Assembly: GCA_019614645.1 (NCBI GenBank)
Contig: JABWDB010000018.1
Location: forward strand, 5,914,501 to 5,978,500
Origin: Stratiolaelaps scimitus
Taxonomy: Eukaryota; Arthropoda; Arachnida; Mesostigmata; Laelapidae
Length of the DNA: 64,000 nucleotides
Direction of reading: 5' to 3'
In this document: piece after piece, positions 52,751 through 64,000 of the stretch
Layout: every line of letters begins with the position of its first letter
Position numbering within the stretch: the first letter of the stretch is position 1
The notes under the pieces: generated by a model
The model's input: only the letters and a program-made list of their open reading frames with translations
What the model was told of the DNA's origin: nothing
Databases searched by the model: none
Position numbers and translations under genes: made by a program

Positions 52751-53480
52751 GTAAGTGCGATTACGATGATGATGATCATCAGAAGCGGCTGCATTTTGTC
52801 CATTTTTACCGCTCTCTGCGCCATGTGTCATACTGCTACACAGTTTCGTTACACAACGACACACGTATACAGCATACATACGTGTATATGTTATACGTGC
52901 GTAGATGCGAGATGACGGCAGAGACGGGTCGAGCAGGCAGCGGTAGCAGCCATATTCGATAATTACTGCGGCTTATTACTGAGGCTTCGGTCGGCGTTGA
53001 TTTCCTTGTGGATGCTCGGTCGTCCTCGGCGGCGTCATTTCGAGTAGCTCGGAACAGCTCGAAATGGCAGTGAGACCGGCAACCGATGGATAAATGCATG
53101 GCGTTTATACAGAAAAATAAAAACGAGTAACGAGTAACACTCGCCATGCTCGCATTCGTATTATGTCTGCTGGGCTATCTGATATGTACATAGATGCCAG
53201 TCGCGGCTCACCCAGATGTGTACGTGTTGCATAAACGGAAAATGAGAAGATGATTGGCGTATAATTGCCTTGCTGGTGCCCTGCAACGATTAGCGGGTAC
53301 GCAATTGCTTTTCAAAGTATATTATAAATATTGCCATATCGTCAATTACTGCTGAGGACAGCTGATACACAATTGTAATTGGTTTTTTTTTTGTAGCCGA
53401 TAACATTAAATAGTTGAATGGTTCAAATTGATACAAGATGCCGCAAGGTGGCGCTTGCCCCCTCCCTATGTCGCCTTTAT

Positions 53481-54330
53481 GTAAGGTCACACGAATACTG
53501 CAGAAATTCGGTGTCTACTGTTACTTCGGTGAAGAAACGCTGTTTATGAATAAGCACTAGTGGACATCGTAAATAGAACAGTGAGAGGATTTTCTCTGTG
53601 GGGTGACAAACTATGAAAAAGTATATGCTGAACTTGGTGGTTTATGGAATGTCCATGTTTGTAGCTGCCTATCGCATAATTCGCTTTGTTAAGGAAGCAT
53701 TAAACTGGGATTGCATAGAGTCCTGACATTTGCCACGTTCGTAAAAAGCGGTCTTCACTGAGACCGGGGATTGGAGTGAGATCTTGCCCATACACAAGAG
53801 TTGCGCTGTTCTAAATGACCCCATAGGGATTAAAGATTTAGACGTCTGTTACATTCTAGGCCATACAAGCGCATATTGTTTGCCTACATAATATCGCTGG
53901 AGGTTGAAATTCTTACATTTCTTGCAATATTTCTTGCCACTCGAAAAGTACATTGGGTCGAAGCCAAATTGCCACAATCGGCTCTCTTTCGGGAGTTTTG
54001 TTCTAAAAAAAAACAGACGTGTTCCTAACCATCTTCAAAAACTCTGCTGCGGCCAGTCGATTATGTACCAGTCTCTCCTGGCGTTGAAAGCCAGCAAGTG
54101 ACAGCAAGGATCTCAGGTAAGAGTAACGAAATAGTGAAAACCATTGAAAAATATATTGAAAGTGAAAACGTCACAAAAAGGTTGGTGCATTTGCCTATTT
54201 GTAATATGCCCATCACGAGTGGACATTTGGGACCGATCAGAGCTCAAATTAAGTAGCAATTTTTAATGGACATGCGTCGTATATGCCTCGATTTCTATGA
54301 TCCACCAGAATTCAAAGCACGACAGGTATA
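53481..54330 (+). other. AT-richer stretch, possible decayed coding element
   Basis: This stretch lacks the triplet repeats and GC-rich runs around it. One plus frame is open from 54029 to the TAG at 54254-54256 (75 codons) with protein-like composition, for example KSNEIVKTIEKYIESEN, and contains a consensus donor CAG|GTAAGAG near 54115. The same frame is open again before the TAA at 54026, as a decayed gene would show. I recognise no transposase, polymerase or viral motif. It could be an old transposon fragment or simple AT-rich DNA. Confidence 0.2.
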
Positions 54331-57300
54331 AAATAAAGGGTCCATCTGCTACCCAAAATGTCCATTAACTGTGCCGTTCAATCTTCGAGTTATGACGAGG
54401 GCGATGATGAAGATCCGTGTCACTACTATTTAATTGTGTTCTTGCTGAGACAAGGAACAACTCAGAACTCGGCGCGTCGCCACCTCCGCATCGTTGATAG
54501 ATTAACCCACGTGCGAGCCGTCTATCGTCGACATGACCGACTATTGCTCAGTGTTCTGCTGTTCATCCATCGCTCGTCCATCGGATGGGCGTAGATGTCT
54601 GTCTTTGCACTGGGCGGCCATTGTCATCGGCGTCGAGTCTCGCGGCATGAACACCTCCTAACCGAGAAGTGCTTCCGCCAGCCGATTTCAACAAACACCA
54701 CGTCCAATGCCGACGATACGTCGACAACTTCATAGCCAAAAAGGAAGGTGGCTTGAATTGAAGAGATAGGCGTCGTTTTGGAGCGAGACCGCTCCGTCAT
54801 AGCACTTCTTCCTACTTCAGCCTTTTTTCCAAATGTAATTCAGTTGTTGTCGTCTCAGCCACCGCCGCCGCCGCACCCCCTCCGTCACCTTCGTCGGTGA
54901 TGCACTCGCAGTGCATCACATCTTTAAACGAAATAGAGAGTACGAATGGGCAAAATAAGAATGGCACGAGGCCATCCACGGTGGTGGTGGTAGTGCTGCT
55001 GCTGCTGCCGCCGCCGGGGACGTTGATAGCGATACCCTCTGAATATTTTCTGAAGGATCGTCGTTGTCTTCCTTTTTTTTGTTTCGCCCAACAGTGTCGG
55101 AATGGGAGGCCGCTCTTTCGGGTCGGTCGACGCACGCGTCCTTTGAATAATATTCTTCCGTATTTCGCCCTAACAGAAGCAAGCCTCCAACGACGACACA
55201 CAGCCATCGTTGCAGACTAGACGACGCACTTCAGGGCGAGAAGACGTTGCCTCTCCGGTGGAGGGTCGAGGAACGAAGAACGAGGGCCGATGAAGAAACA
55301 AAGCTATCCCACAAACGGAACTATGGGAACTACGCGTCTCGAGTCAGCCAGCTATAGCGAGTAGACGTTTTGAGTGGTGAAAAAGAGGGAAAAAATAAAG
55401 CGACGAAGACAGCGAGGATGACGACAGCGTCGGCTGCTGCTGCTGCGGCGGCGGCGGCAGCAGCAACGATTCCAAATGTCTTCGGACTCGTACGATGGCT
55501 TTTCTGTCTCTTCCCGGATGAGGTGGTTGTGGCGCGGTAGCAGCGGCGGTGACTGGGTCTGGCTCAGGAGCGAAGGCAAAGGAGGCGCCTACGAAACGCG
55601 AGAGTGGAGACGAGCCGTTACCGACCAGCCTATACGGACGCTAGAGCAGCAGCAGCAGCAGCATGAAGCGAGTGGAGCGCGCCGAAATCCATCACAAATT
55701 CCAAATCCAAGACTTCAAGAAGACAGAACCGACCCCCGCGAACCCCCCCCCCCCCCGCTTCTGTGTTGGTTCCCATCTCTTCACTCGCTTGGCTCCGCAT
55801 TGCTGCAGGCAGCCCCAAGAGCCGCCAGTCCAACGGAGAACAGGAGACGGAGGCAAAACGTCGGGAAAACGAGAAGAAAATACAGAGATAGATGCTTGCC
55901 CAGATAGATACACACACACACACACACTTCCCATCGCGCCGTGCCAACCCACAGGCAGGCGCCAACTTGCGATAACCCGGACCCCCCGTGTGGCCCTTTT
56001 AGAACCTCGAGTAGTCCCAAATCAGCTGAGGAGAACCCGTCAGAGGTTCGGTGCGGGTCGGCCGGCCGATTAAGAAGCAACCGTGTGGCCCCCGATGCTT
56101 CGACACTTCCCGGAGGGCGGCGGGGTCCCTCGGCCTCGCGTCTTCTCCGTCGACTGCTATTTCTCCTTCCACTGTACGGAGTCCCTTCAAGAAATCCAAA
56201 TTCCCCGTTTTGGCTTGCCTCGCTCAACTCGCTGGTGCCCTGCGTTCGTTAAGCGTTCGGAGACCAGCTGACACCAAGCAAGCAAGTTCGATTCAGCCGG
56301 CCCGATTAAGCCCACTCTGCTCTCGAGTCGCCCCTGGTCGACTGGCAACCTGCGAGTGCAAAGTTGCCCTTGAGGAGCGCGCGGGGGGCCAGAGACGCGA
56401 AGATCTGAAGCGAATCGAGGGGTAGACAGTGTTGGCCCAATGTTGGGTGCATTCGCAATTCCAGCACATAGAAACGAATACAGCACAATCGGGAAGATGC
56501 GCCAACGCCCGCCCCTAGCTGGATACCACACTAGATACTTGCAGACACTTTCGCCCTCATCGACCACACACAATACACAAACTACACACCGCTATCGTCT
56601 ACTACTTGAAAAGAGTGACATTCGAGCACCAGCAAGGTCTTGCCCTTATCTCGTCCTCCGATATTGAGGCGGCAGTTCGATAACAGTAATAATAATAGGA
56701 TAAAGAACCAACAACTCCCGGTTGGACGCAGACACTCACCCACCAGCCGGCAAGTTATTACACCTCGCTGTGTTTATACAGAACAGCATACAACGCGAAC
56801 CTCTGCCTCCCTCTGCAACGCGCATGAGCAACTAGCCCAGTATGGTAGTGGTAATGATGAGTGTAAATACGCGATGTGATGAGAAAACATCGCGGTCTGA
56901 GGAAAAAAGAAAAAACATCGAAGGGGATCGAAGGTTCGAACGCCGTGTGGTGGCGCTGCCCCCCCCCCCCACTCAACATGAGTGATTAAATAACGACCGC
57001 TGTTGGAAGTATGAAGAGACGTTCAGATGCTCATTTGCAGCCGGTTCTGTAATTAGAGAGAGCGTGTTCTTCCTCGTTTTAGTGTTGGAGCTAGTAGGTG
57101 TAAGGACCTGACAACTGGTCACCATCAGTGCAATAGTCAGTCATCGAATAGCTCGCGGCGATTCGCAATTTGCACCTTATTGATAGCAAAACCCGTCGTA
57201 GTCGGCGACAAAGGGGCGCCCACCTCTGCTTAGTCTACCTGTATACGAATTACAGATATAGGAGCATAACCATAGCCAAATAGAGGACCAGTATGAATGT

Positions 57301-59875
57301 CTATATTCATAGCATATATATACATACACACACACACATACTCACCCACATGCACACGCTATATCTATGCATAGCAGGAATCAACTGGCGAACAGATACG
57401 AATACTGTAATATCTGTCTGCATGAGCATTCGTGTGCGTGGGTCTGTCTGTATGGTGGGCGCCGCCGACGTGGCCCCTTCTCTTGGGATCCACTTCTCCC
57501 AGAGTTGAGGCGCGGACAGGCCGGACCTAGCCTAGGTCGGCAGCCTCCGGCAACGCCGTCGCTACCGCATCCTATCGCATCGTGCCCGAGACCGGAAAGT
57601 AGCTTTCGTTTACGCCTCATCGGATCCCACCCGAATCAATCTCTCTCTCTCTCTCACTATATATATATATACTATATCATATATCTTACCCTCTGTCTCT
57701 CGTTGACCCTCTACCTGCATCTTCGGACATAACAACTTCTCATCGAGATCCATCCCCCGACCACCACCATCTCTACTACCACCATGGTGGGCACTCTACA
57801 CTGCCCTACCTCAAGCCATCGTGTTTGCAGTTCGTCTGTTGTATTTCGTCGATGCCTATGCCTGCGTCTAGGTGTGTATGTGTGTGTCTGCGGGTGGGTG
57901 CACGTCTGTACGCCAGCCGTGCAGCTTTGTTCTAAACTAGCTTTCTACTACATCGACGATAGCTTTGGTCGTTCGGATCGACCCACCGGCGTCGGCTGCT
58001 GCTGCTGCGCGGGTCAGTCCGGCTCAGGCGGCGTTCAGCAGACCGAACGATAATGCGATAACCTCTTTATGAGTTCGCCTTCTTCTATCGCCTCGCTCTT
58101 CTTGGGACAGTTCTCCCGTGTGCGTTCTTTGCTTCACCTCATCGCCACGAAGCGTATGGCAAAACGTACGATGCAGTGTGTACGATGGTGCGCGGGGCGC
58201 CGCCAGCAAACCAGCTGCACCTGATGTTCGATATAGAATGGTTGGGAAGGGCTTTGTTTCAATGTGGGGTGCTATGCGATAGCGCTGTACGCACGATATT
58301 AGATTTCGTCAAGCACGCCGGGTGGATCAGCTCTGCTGGCTAGCCAGCTCATTCTCTTGCCGGTTCGTCAAAACTGAGCGCCACCATGCTGGGCCGCATC
58401 CACGGCCGAAACTTGCTAGGTGCCCGTGTGAGGAACCATATCCATGCTGGTCGAACGGCCAGTTTGTCTGCCAACATCCTGCTGCTGTTGTACCACCACC
58501 ATTACCACCACAGCTGCCTTACCAGCCTGGTACTCCCCTGAGCGACTTAGTTATTTAAATCCGTTGCGCTGCCCGGTGGTGGTGGTGGTGGTGCCGCTAC
58601 CATCGAACGGATCCGAGGAGAAGGTGGCCAGGGTATTCTCTCCTCGTGGCTTGGATATATCCATGTTCATGCTAGGTAATCCAGTCCAACTGAGCGGTTG
58701 CATTGAGCAGCCGCTGAGAGGGTCAGCCACTGCAGCCAACCATTGGAAGACGCAGTGGACCATTGCAGCCGAGCGGACGGAGCGGTCGGGCCGGACCGTA
58801 GCAAGGCATACGACTCGTATTCTTGGCACCCATCCACAGCATCTCCCCGGCGGCGAGCGGGAACCACCGCTCGCTTCACGAACTCAACTTGACCCAAGCA
58901 GTGCTCTAGTAGCCGATCCCTAAACCTCGCCCGTCCCGTGGTGTCTGTCTCTCTTCCACTCAGTGGTAACGGGTGGCGGTGGCGACACGGGGGTAGCTGC
59001 TTGCTGGCCGGCGGCGAACTCCGGCATCTCCGGCACTCCGAAAACGAAGCTCTCTCACGCTTCATTGGGCTCATCAGGCGATACCACTGCTGCTGATCAC
59101 AGACACAGAACCTCAGATAGACAGACCGACAGTAAGCGGGAATGAGAGAGAGAGGGACAGCGAAGGAAACACGAAAAAAGGACGAGATGAAGCTCCCGGT
59201 CTTCGGAACCAATTGAAGACCATACGAACGCAGTCAGTGATCGGTGCCAGTCAGTGCCAAGGCTCAGTCGTGGCGTTAGTGCCGGACGGCGGGCCGACGT
59301 TGCCTGACAGGCTGGCGCTCCGCCTTGCTCAACGATACGATGTGTTCGCCATGAGCTGAGAGGAGTTAGCGGGAAGGGAGAGACCCGCGTAGAGTTCGCG
59401 GCTCCGGCGGACACGGCTCAGCGCGCATCCATCCAGTCTAGTCTAAATGGCATACGGCCGGCGCAGCCTGCACCACAACGGCTACAGCCGCCGGATGAGG
59501 GCGGGCGAGCCAACGGGTCAAGGCTGACAAATACAAGAGCAACGCCTGCACAAAAGGGGCTGGTCAATAGCAATGGGCTGGCGTCGCTGGTAGGCACAGA
59601 TCAATCCAACTGGGAAATTTGTCTCACCAGACACACCAGCATGTTCATACGAACAACACATAGATAAAACATCGTAATACATATGAACCGCACTGTATAT
59701 CGTATTGCAGCCGTGATACCCTGTACATGTATCGGTCGAAGTCATGCTGGTTAGACAAACCAAGTAATTCAATGAGTTCTGATCGTGTAAATTGTGACGG
59801 CTCCGTAGGTATCATTGATACAAAAAAAAAAACAAAATAATAAAAAATATGATAATAATTTTGTCATTAGCAATC
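54331..59875. other. Non-coding, C-run and triplet-rich
   Basis: CAG/GCC triplets near 55436-55463 and 55648-55663, C runs of 14 at 55743-55756 and 12 at 56959-56970, CA at about 55911-55927, CT then TA at 57641-57671, GGT near 58578-58592, and an A-rich stretch at 59820-59850. Frames over 55476-56425 and 58444-58923 cross homopolymers and triplets and match nothing known. Confidence 0.65.
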
Positions 59876-59919
59876 AAGTTGGTATGTCGGCGTGCCCATT
59901 TGCACCGACATGCCAACTT
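59876..59919. repeat. Hairpin (15-bp stem) beside mariner
   Basis: The left arm 59876-59890 and right arm 59905-59919 are inverted copies with one non-Watson-Crick (wobble) position. A further TGC/GCA pairing in the 14-base loop extends the stem after a small bulge. The 9 bases 59920-59928 (ATACCAACT) again complement the base of the left arm, giving a second possible pairing. The hairpin lies outside the transposon, 10 bp from its TIR. It could be a MITE remnant, a small foldback repeat or the insertion target's own structure. Function unknown. Confidence 0.7.
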
Positions 59920-59929
59920 ATACCAACTA

Positions 59930-59955
59930 TTAGGTAGTCCCAAGCAAACTGTCGC
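59930..59955 (+). repeat. Mariner left terminal inverted repeat
   Basis: This 26-bp end begins TTAGGTAGTCCC and continues to GTCGC. It matches the reverse complement of the right end at 24 of 26 positions, differing at the 13th and 20th bases. It lies about 70 bp downstream of the transposase stop codon and is preceded by the target dinucleotide TA. Confidence 0.95.
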
Positions 59956-60022
59956 CTCTTTAAATGCCAATAACTTTTGAACTAAATGAGTTAGAACAAA
60001 GATCTTTTGGTATGAGTTAGAT

Positions 60023-61069
60023 TTACTCTCCAGCTTTATTGGCACACCGATTCCAGTGCTCTGGGAGTTTTGAAATAGCCAAATATTTACCATTTGCGTT
60101 TCCATATATAATTTCGTTATCTATTGCTTTTGCGAGTAACTCGACGGTTGCATATGGAACCCCACCTATTGCCCTTTTTAATGCATGGAAACAACCATAA
60201 TCACATGGGCTTAAATCAGGAGAATATGGGGGTTGATGCCATCGCTCAATATTGTTCCCCTCCATCCAGGTCGTAATTTCAGCAGTGCGGTGAGGTCTTG
60301 CGTTGTCGTCGAGTAACCACACTCGGTGCTGTCGATCCCCACGCCATTTGTTCATCAATGTCTTCAAAAAGTCGAGATATCGGGGAGCATTGAGTTTTTC
60401 GTTTGCCGCTAATATTTCGTAATAGCAAACACCCTTGATATCCAGAGCGAGTATAATCAACACCTTTCGTCCGAATCTATCTGGCACTACCACAGACGCC
60501 GCCACTTCACCTTGTCTGAGCCACTGTTTTGCTAGGTCCTTCTCAGGGGGTCTATGCAGGCTAACCCATGTCTCGTCTATCGACACGGTGTGCTCTAATC
60601 GACTGGTTTGTTGCGTATAAATATTCAAATTAGATGTCGAACACTCCACACGCATTTTCATTTGGTCAGCACTCAGTTTATGGGGAACCCATTTTTCATT
60701 GATTTTCTTCTTCTTCAGTATATTGGTGATAATTCTATAACACGTCGTCCGAAGAATCAAAGTTTTAGCCGACAAAGACCCCGTGGACCAAGCTCTAGTT
60801 TGCTCAAAAGCTGCCTTGATTCTTTCAATCCGTTCGTCCCTTGTCGCACCTGATTTGTGGTCCCCACCTCGATGGTCATCGGTGTCCATATCTCCACTGT
60901 TAAATCGCTTGCACCAATTTTGCACCGTTCGCAGGCATAAGGCAGACCTGCCGTACGCGTTCACTAATTGTCGATGGATTTCAGCTGGAGGGTGTTTTTG
61001 GAGAAACAAAAACTTGATGATTTCCCGTTGATTTTTGGGGGAATTTGAACTTTTTGCTGCAGCGTCCAT
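60023..61069 (-). CDS. Mariner transposase, 348 aa, intact
   Basis: DNA transposase that binds the element's inverted repeats and cuts and rejoins it at TA sites in the nucleus. The ATG at 61069 is chosen because it gives 348 residues, the usual mariner size. The frame stays open about 42 codons further upstream but has no ATG near its far end. Residues about 1-110 form the paired-like helix-turn-helix DNA-binding region. The linker motif WVPHKL lies at residues 127-132; the family consensus is WVPHEL, so one acidic residue is replaced by lysine. The catalytic triad is D165 (in SIDETWV), D255 (in DDNARPH) and D290 (in YSPDLSPCDYG). Exactly 34 residues separate the last two, the mariner signature DD34D. 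The stop codon is TAA. No frameshift or premature stop is present. The gene has no introns and no functional neighbours. The subfamily was not assigned. Confidence 0.97.
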   Translation of the reverse strand: MDAAAKSSNSPKNQREIIKFLFLQKHPPAEIHRQLVNAYGRSALCLRTVQNWCKRFNSGDMDTDDHRGGDHKSGATRDERIERIKAAFEQTRAWSTGSLSAKTLILRTTCYRIITNILKKKKINEKWVPHKLSADQMKMRVECSTSNLNIYTQQTSRLEHTVSIDETWVSLHRPPEKDLAKQWLRQGEVAASVVVPDRFGRKVLIILALDIKGVCYYEILAANEKLNAPRYLDFLKTLMNKWRGDRQHRVWLLDDNARPHRTAEITTWMEGNNIERWHQPPYSPDLSPCDYGCFHALKRAIGGVPYATVELLAKAIDNEIIYGNANGKYLAISKLPEHWNRCANKAGE

Positions 61070-61188
61070 CTTTCTGATCGTATCGAAACCACTCAGTGTT
61101 CGAAAGGAAGCCACGTTCCTACCGCGTGCCCACTCCAAAAATGAACGCATTGTGTGGCGCAGTTCGGGCTGTGCGCCATCCGAAAGGC

Positions 61189-61214
61189 GCGACAATTTGC
61201 TGGGGACTACCTAA
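61189..61214 (-). repeat. Mariner right terminal inverted repeat
   Basis: This 26-bp end is on the transposase 5' side and ends GGGGACTACCTAA, followed by the target dinucleotide TA. About 120 bp of untranslated sequence lie between it and the chosen ATG. Confidence 0.95.
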
Positions 61215-61216
61215 TA

Positions 61217-61740
61217 TATGGAACGAGTAACGCGAGACCCGTCGACGCCAGCCGGCATAACGGAAGATCCGACTTTAAGAGCGAGAGCATTCGAGACATA
61301 TTTATTAATAAAAGCTACACTATTATTAGGATTATTCCAGCTGCTGTTATTATAATCATTGCATTATCCTGTACCGTCGGGATGCCCCGTTCGAAGACTC
61401 TTTCACCAGCTCAATCTTGGCTCCCTCTCGCTGATCACACATCAGTATTATCCGCTCCCACGTATTCGCTCACACCATCGATTGTCATACTGCGAGCCCG
61501 CGACAAATGCAAGCAAATCAACTCAGCGATGTGCCACGCATCGATCACAACAACCACAGAGGCGCAGCGCTGGTTTCTGCCGCCGAGTCGTACGAAGACT
61601 ATTAGTAAATACTACGATAACAGGAACAGGCAAAAAGCTGCACATCTTCGAGTGTAACCACATGCAGTGGTCGTCCGCGTGGTCTTATCCCCGCAAAAAC
61701 GCAATTATCCACAATTATATCGTGGCTATTGATCTCCTTT

Positions 61741-61774
<34 letters not shown>

Positions 61775-62279
61775 CTGTCTGTGTATCTATATGCTTCAGC
61801 TGGAGCATCATTCTGTCGAATAACGTTAGCGGTTAGCTGCAGAGTCAAGTTGGCGATGCGGTGCCGCTCGCGTCGACGATGGATATTATAGATAATGTGA
61901 GCTGCTACTAAGCGGTCTGCTCCGCCAGTGGATCGACTAATAAGCAGCATATGGCCTCTCTCGATTAGACGCGCTTATCTCTCTCTCTCTCTCTCTCTCT
62001 CTTAATCACTCGCTCTGCGCGTGCCGGTTGGTCTATGTTGTCCGGTGTCTCGTTGCTTGCTCATGGTGTGCTCGTGCGGTTTGCCTTGGTGCTCGCCCTC
62101 CTTCATTTTGCTCGATGCTCGCCGGCGCTCAGCTCACGCTCCGATCTCTCGGATAACCGGCCGACGTCAGGCGATGCTCCACAAATGTACATGTGGGCGT
62201 ACTGCCGCTCTAAGTTTCTATACGTCCACTGACACGAGACGACGTTGATGCACTCATGTACGAACTCGTATTATTGCAC

Positions 62280-62322
<43 letters not shown>

Positions 62323-64000
62323 AGTTGCGCACGTGTGTGTGTGTGTTTGTGTGCATGGATGACGGCGCTCAAGTGACACGTTCAGCCCAATTTTCGAGCA
62401 GAAAATGAAGACGTATCATACACGCACCCTCGTGATCTTACTGCCTCCGCCACCGCCGCCGCCGCTGCAATCTAACACTTGCTAATCATTCCCGCAAACG
62501 TACAACTCGAACGTATTCTACATTGGGGGCGCGCAGTCCTCCGGCTGCATTCATTCGCGTTGTCGATCGTTCTCGTCTGAACGTCCGAATTACCCAAAGA
62601 GCAGAGCAACAACCAACACAAGCGACACGTTTGACAGACGCTCGCCACCGCCGCCGATGCCGTCGCATTGCGTAATTAACTTAAAGTTCGCTTCAACGTT
62701 TAACAGATGACAGTTCTCTGCGTCTCCCTTCTCGTTTCAGGCATTTTTTGCTTTTTATTTTGTTCGTATCTCTCTCTCATTGTCTCAGCGGCTCCTGTTT
62801 GTAGTCGTTGGCCCCGTCATTTTTGTTGTCTGCTTTGTTTCTTTCTGCGTTCTCGTCTTGGCGAAATTACGGCCGTGTATGTTCGGGTGGTTTGCCACGG
62901 CCGCCGTGTCGTGCCGCTGTAGTTTTTGATGTAGCTGTTGCTGCTGCTGCTGCAGGCGTCGTTGTAAACGATAAAAACAAATCGTCAAACCAACGCCGGG
63001 CGTTTATTACATCGTATACGATGATGGCATCAGTCGTCGCGGATACATGAAGAGATAAGGCGGGACACAAGCGGCAACTCGGCCAGTTCAGTTCTGTTTT
63101 GACAATTACATACAGATAAACTCTCTCACACACACACACAGAGAGAGAGACACATACACACAGACATTTTACATGTGTGAAACAGTAGAAGATAGACGTA
63201 CGCTCAAAGGGGAAAGGTGCGAGGATTATCCCGAGGTGTAAGCGACAAGGGACACTTATTACAAGCAGCGGTAGGCTGGCTGGCTGGCTGGCCCTCTTGA
63301 CTGAGGGTACGACGCTGACAGACGGTCAGAGTCGAATTGAAAATTATTTTTGGTTCCCATCAGTCTGTCGTCACCGCTGCTATTAGCATCACCAGCAGCA
63401 GCAGCAGCCGCAGCACCACGAGGCGTTATAGCGACTAGCTCGCTGGCTAGCGGCATCGGCGTAGTTCCCAATTTCGCGTGGACTCGCCTCTGCGTGCGAC
63501 TACCGTGGCAGGGCACAAGAACGGCCGGTCACTGACGACGAGGGGGCTGCAACCGCCGCCAGCGGGTGACACTCGCTCACGGCGATCTACCGTTCGCACG
63601 TACAAATATGTGATTGCGTCGGACAGTGCAGGAGTGGCGGGCTGCCGAAGGCGAACAGCCCTAATCCGTAATAACAACGTGGTTGAGTAGATTTATTCGC
63701 GATTATTCATACTTTTTTTTTGTCATATTCTCGACATCTCGCCTATTTGGGAACACGTCCATATATCATTGAAGCGCCCCATGGGTTCGCGACAGCAGCA
63801 GCAGATGCGCGATCAACAACACGAGACGTCGACGGCGGTTCTGCCTCGCGCATTGTCGGCTGTTGGTTGGCCTTGCTTCGAGTCCGAGTATCATTGTCTT
63901 GTCCCAGCCGTCTGCGGAGACATCACACCTTTCTGCCGAGCGTAGATCGTCATGGATCTTCTGTGCGCTTCGGCGATCCGAATGACGGTGATGTGTGTGC
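61217..64000. other. Non-coding after mariner
   Basis: CT runs at about 61742-61771 and 61978-62002, a TA run at 62282-62318 followed by GT repeats, CCG triplets near 62446-62465, GCT near 62935-62952, CA near 63125-63140, and a GGCT tetranucleotide run near 63272-63292. No gene recognised to the window end. Confidence 0.65.
62282..62318. repeat. (TA)18 microsatellite
   Basis: Perfect TA array followed shortly by a GT array at about 62334-62345. Confidence 0.96.

Larger units (their letters stand above)
59928..61216 (-). mobile_element. Complete mariner (Tc1/mariner, DD34D) transposon
   Basis: Cut-and-paste DNA transposon of 1285 bp (59930-61214), flanked on both sides by the TA dinucleotide that mariner duplicates on insertion (59928-59929 and 61215-61216). 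The two ends form 26-bp inverted repeats that match at 24 positions. A single uninterrupted transposase gene fills most of the interior on the minus strand. The length, TIR size, TA target and internal gene all match family norms of about 1.3 kb, TIRs near 28 bp and a transposase near 345 residues. All parts needed for an autonomous copy are visible, so the insertion looks young. Whether it is active cannot be judged from sequence alone. No second copy or internally deleted derivative was seen in this window. Confidence 0.96.

Noticed and set aside
52075..52824. 249-codon open frame, minus strand
   Set aside because: Dominated by Thr/Ala/Arg homopeptides from a triplet block that is open in other frames too.
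55663..56073. 136-codon frame starting MKRVERAEIHH
   Set aside because: It runs through a 14-base C homopolymer and a CA repeat, and the remainder has no recognisable domain.
1..64000. CRISPR arrays, bacterial defence islands, operons, rRNA genes
   Set aside because: No regularly spaced unique-spacer repeats, no prokaryotic gene structure and no rRNA-like sequence. The repeats present are simple microsatellites.

Overview
This window is eukaryotic, almost certainly animal, nuclear DNA. It has no bacterial gene layout: no long consecutive ORFs, no ribosome-binding sites and no operons. It has many long (TA)n, (CT/GA)n and triplet microsatellites, well-formed GT donor motifs, tRNA-derived SINE-like repeats, and one complete mariner-family transposon. 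CpG is not visibly depleted. The mix suits an arthropod, and a mite or tick is a reasonable guess, but nothing here fixes the species.

Only one protein-coding gene can be called with confidence. It is the mariner transposase on the minus strand (60023-61069), inside a complete element (59930-61214) with 26-bp terminal inverted repeats and flanking TA duplications. It keeps the DD34D catalytic spacing and has no stop or frameshift, so the insertion is probably recent. A 15-bp-stem hairpin lies directly beside its left end.

Two small repeat families were found by comparing parts of the window with each other. Family 1 (about 13.5-13.7, 26.1 and 43.65-43.8 kb) has a tRNA-derived head joined to a conserved tail that ends in AATAAA-TTTACC repeats. 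At 13.6 kb the head still has A and B boxes at tRNA spacing and an anticodon loop reading AGT, resembling tRNA-Thr. Family 2 (about 33.35, 39.6 and 50.95 kb) has a B-box-like core and a shared 3' part. In two of its three copies that 3' part is mirrored on the left, so the element folds back on itself.

Layout: 1-13.4 kb is microsatellite-rich non-coding sequence, with a possible first exon near 5.88-6.24 kb. 13.5-13.7 kb is the composite family 1 copy. 13.7-33 kb is mostly featureless apart from a candidate internal exon at 25.63-25.75 kb and a family 1 tail. 33-51 kb holds the three family 2 copies and one family 1 copy. 51-54.3 kb has dense triplet repeats, a candidate first coding exon, and an AT-richer stretch that may be a decayed element. 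54.3-59.9 kb is low-complexity, C-run-containing sequence. 59.9-61.2 kb is mariner, and the rest is microsatellite-rich non-coding DNA.

The simplest reading is intergenic DNA or the very long introns of one or more genes. The exon candidates are low-confidence and need transcript or homology support.
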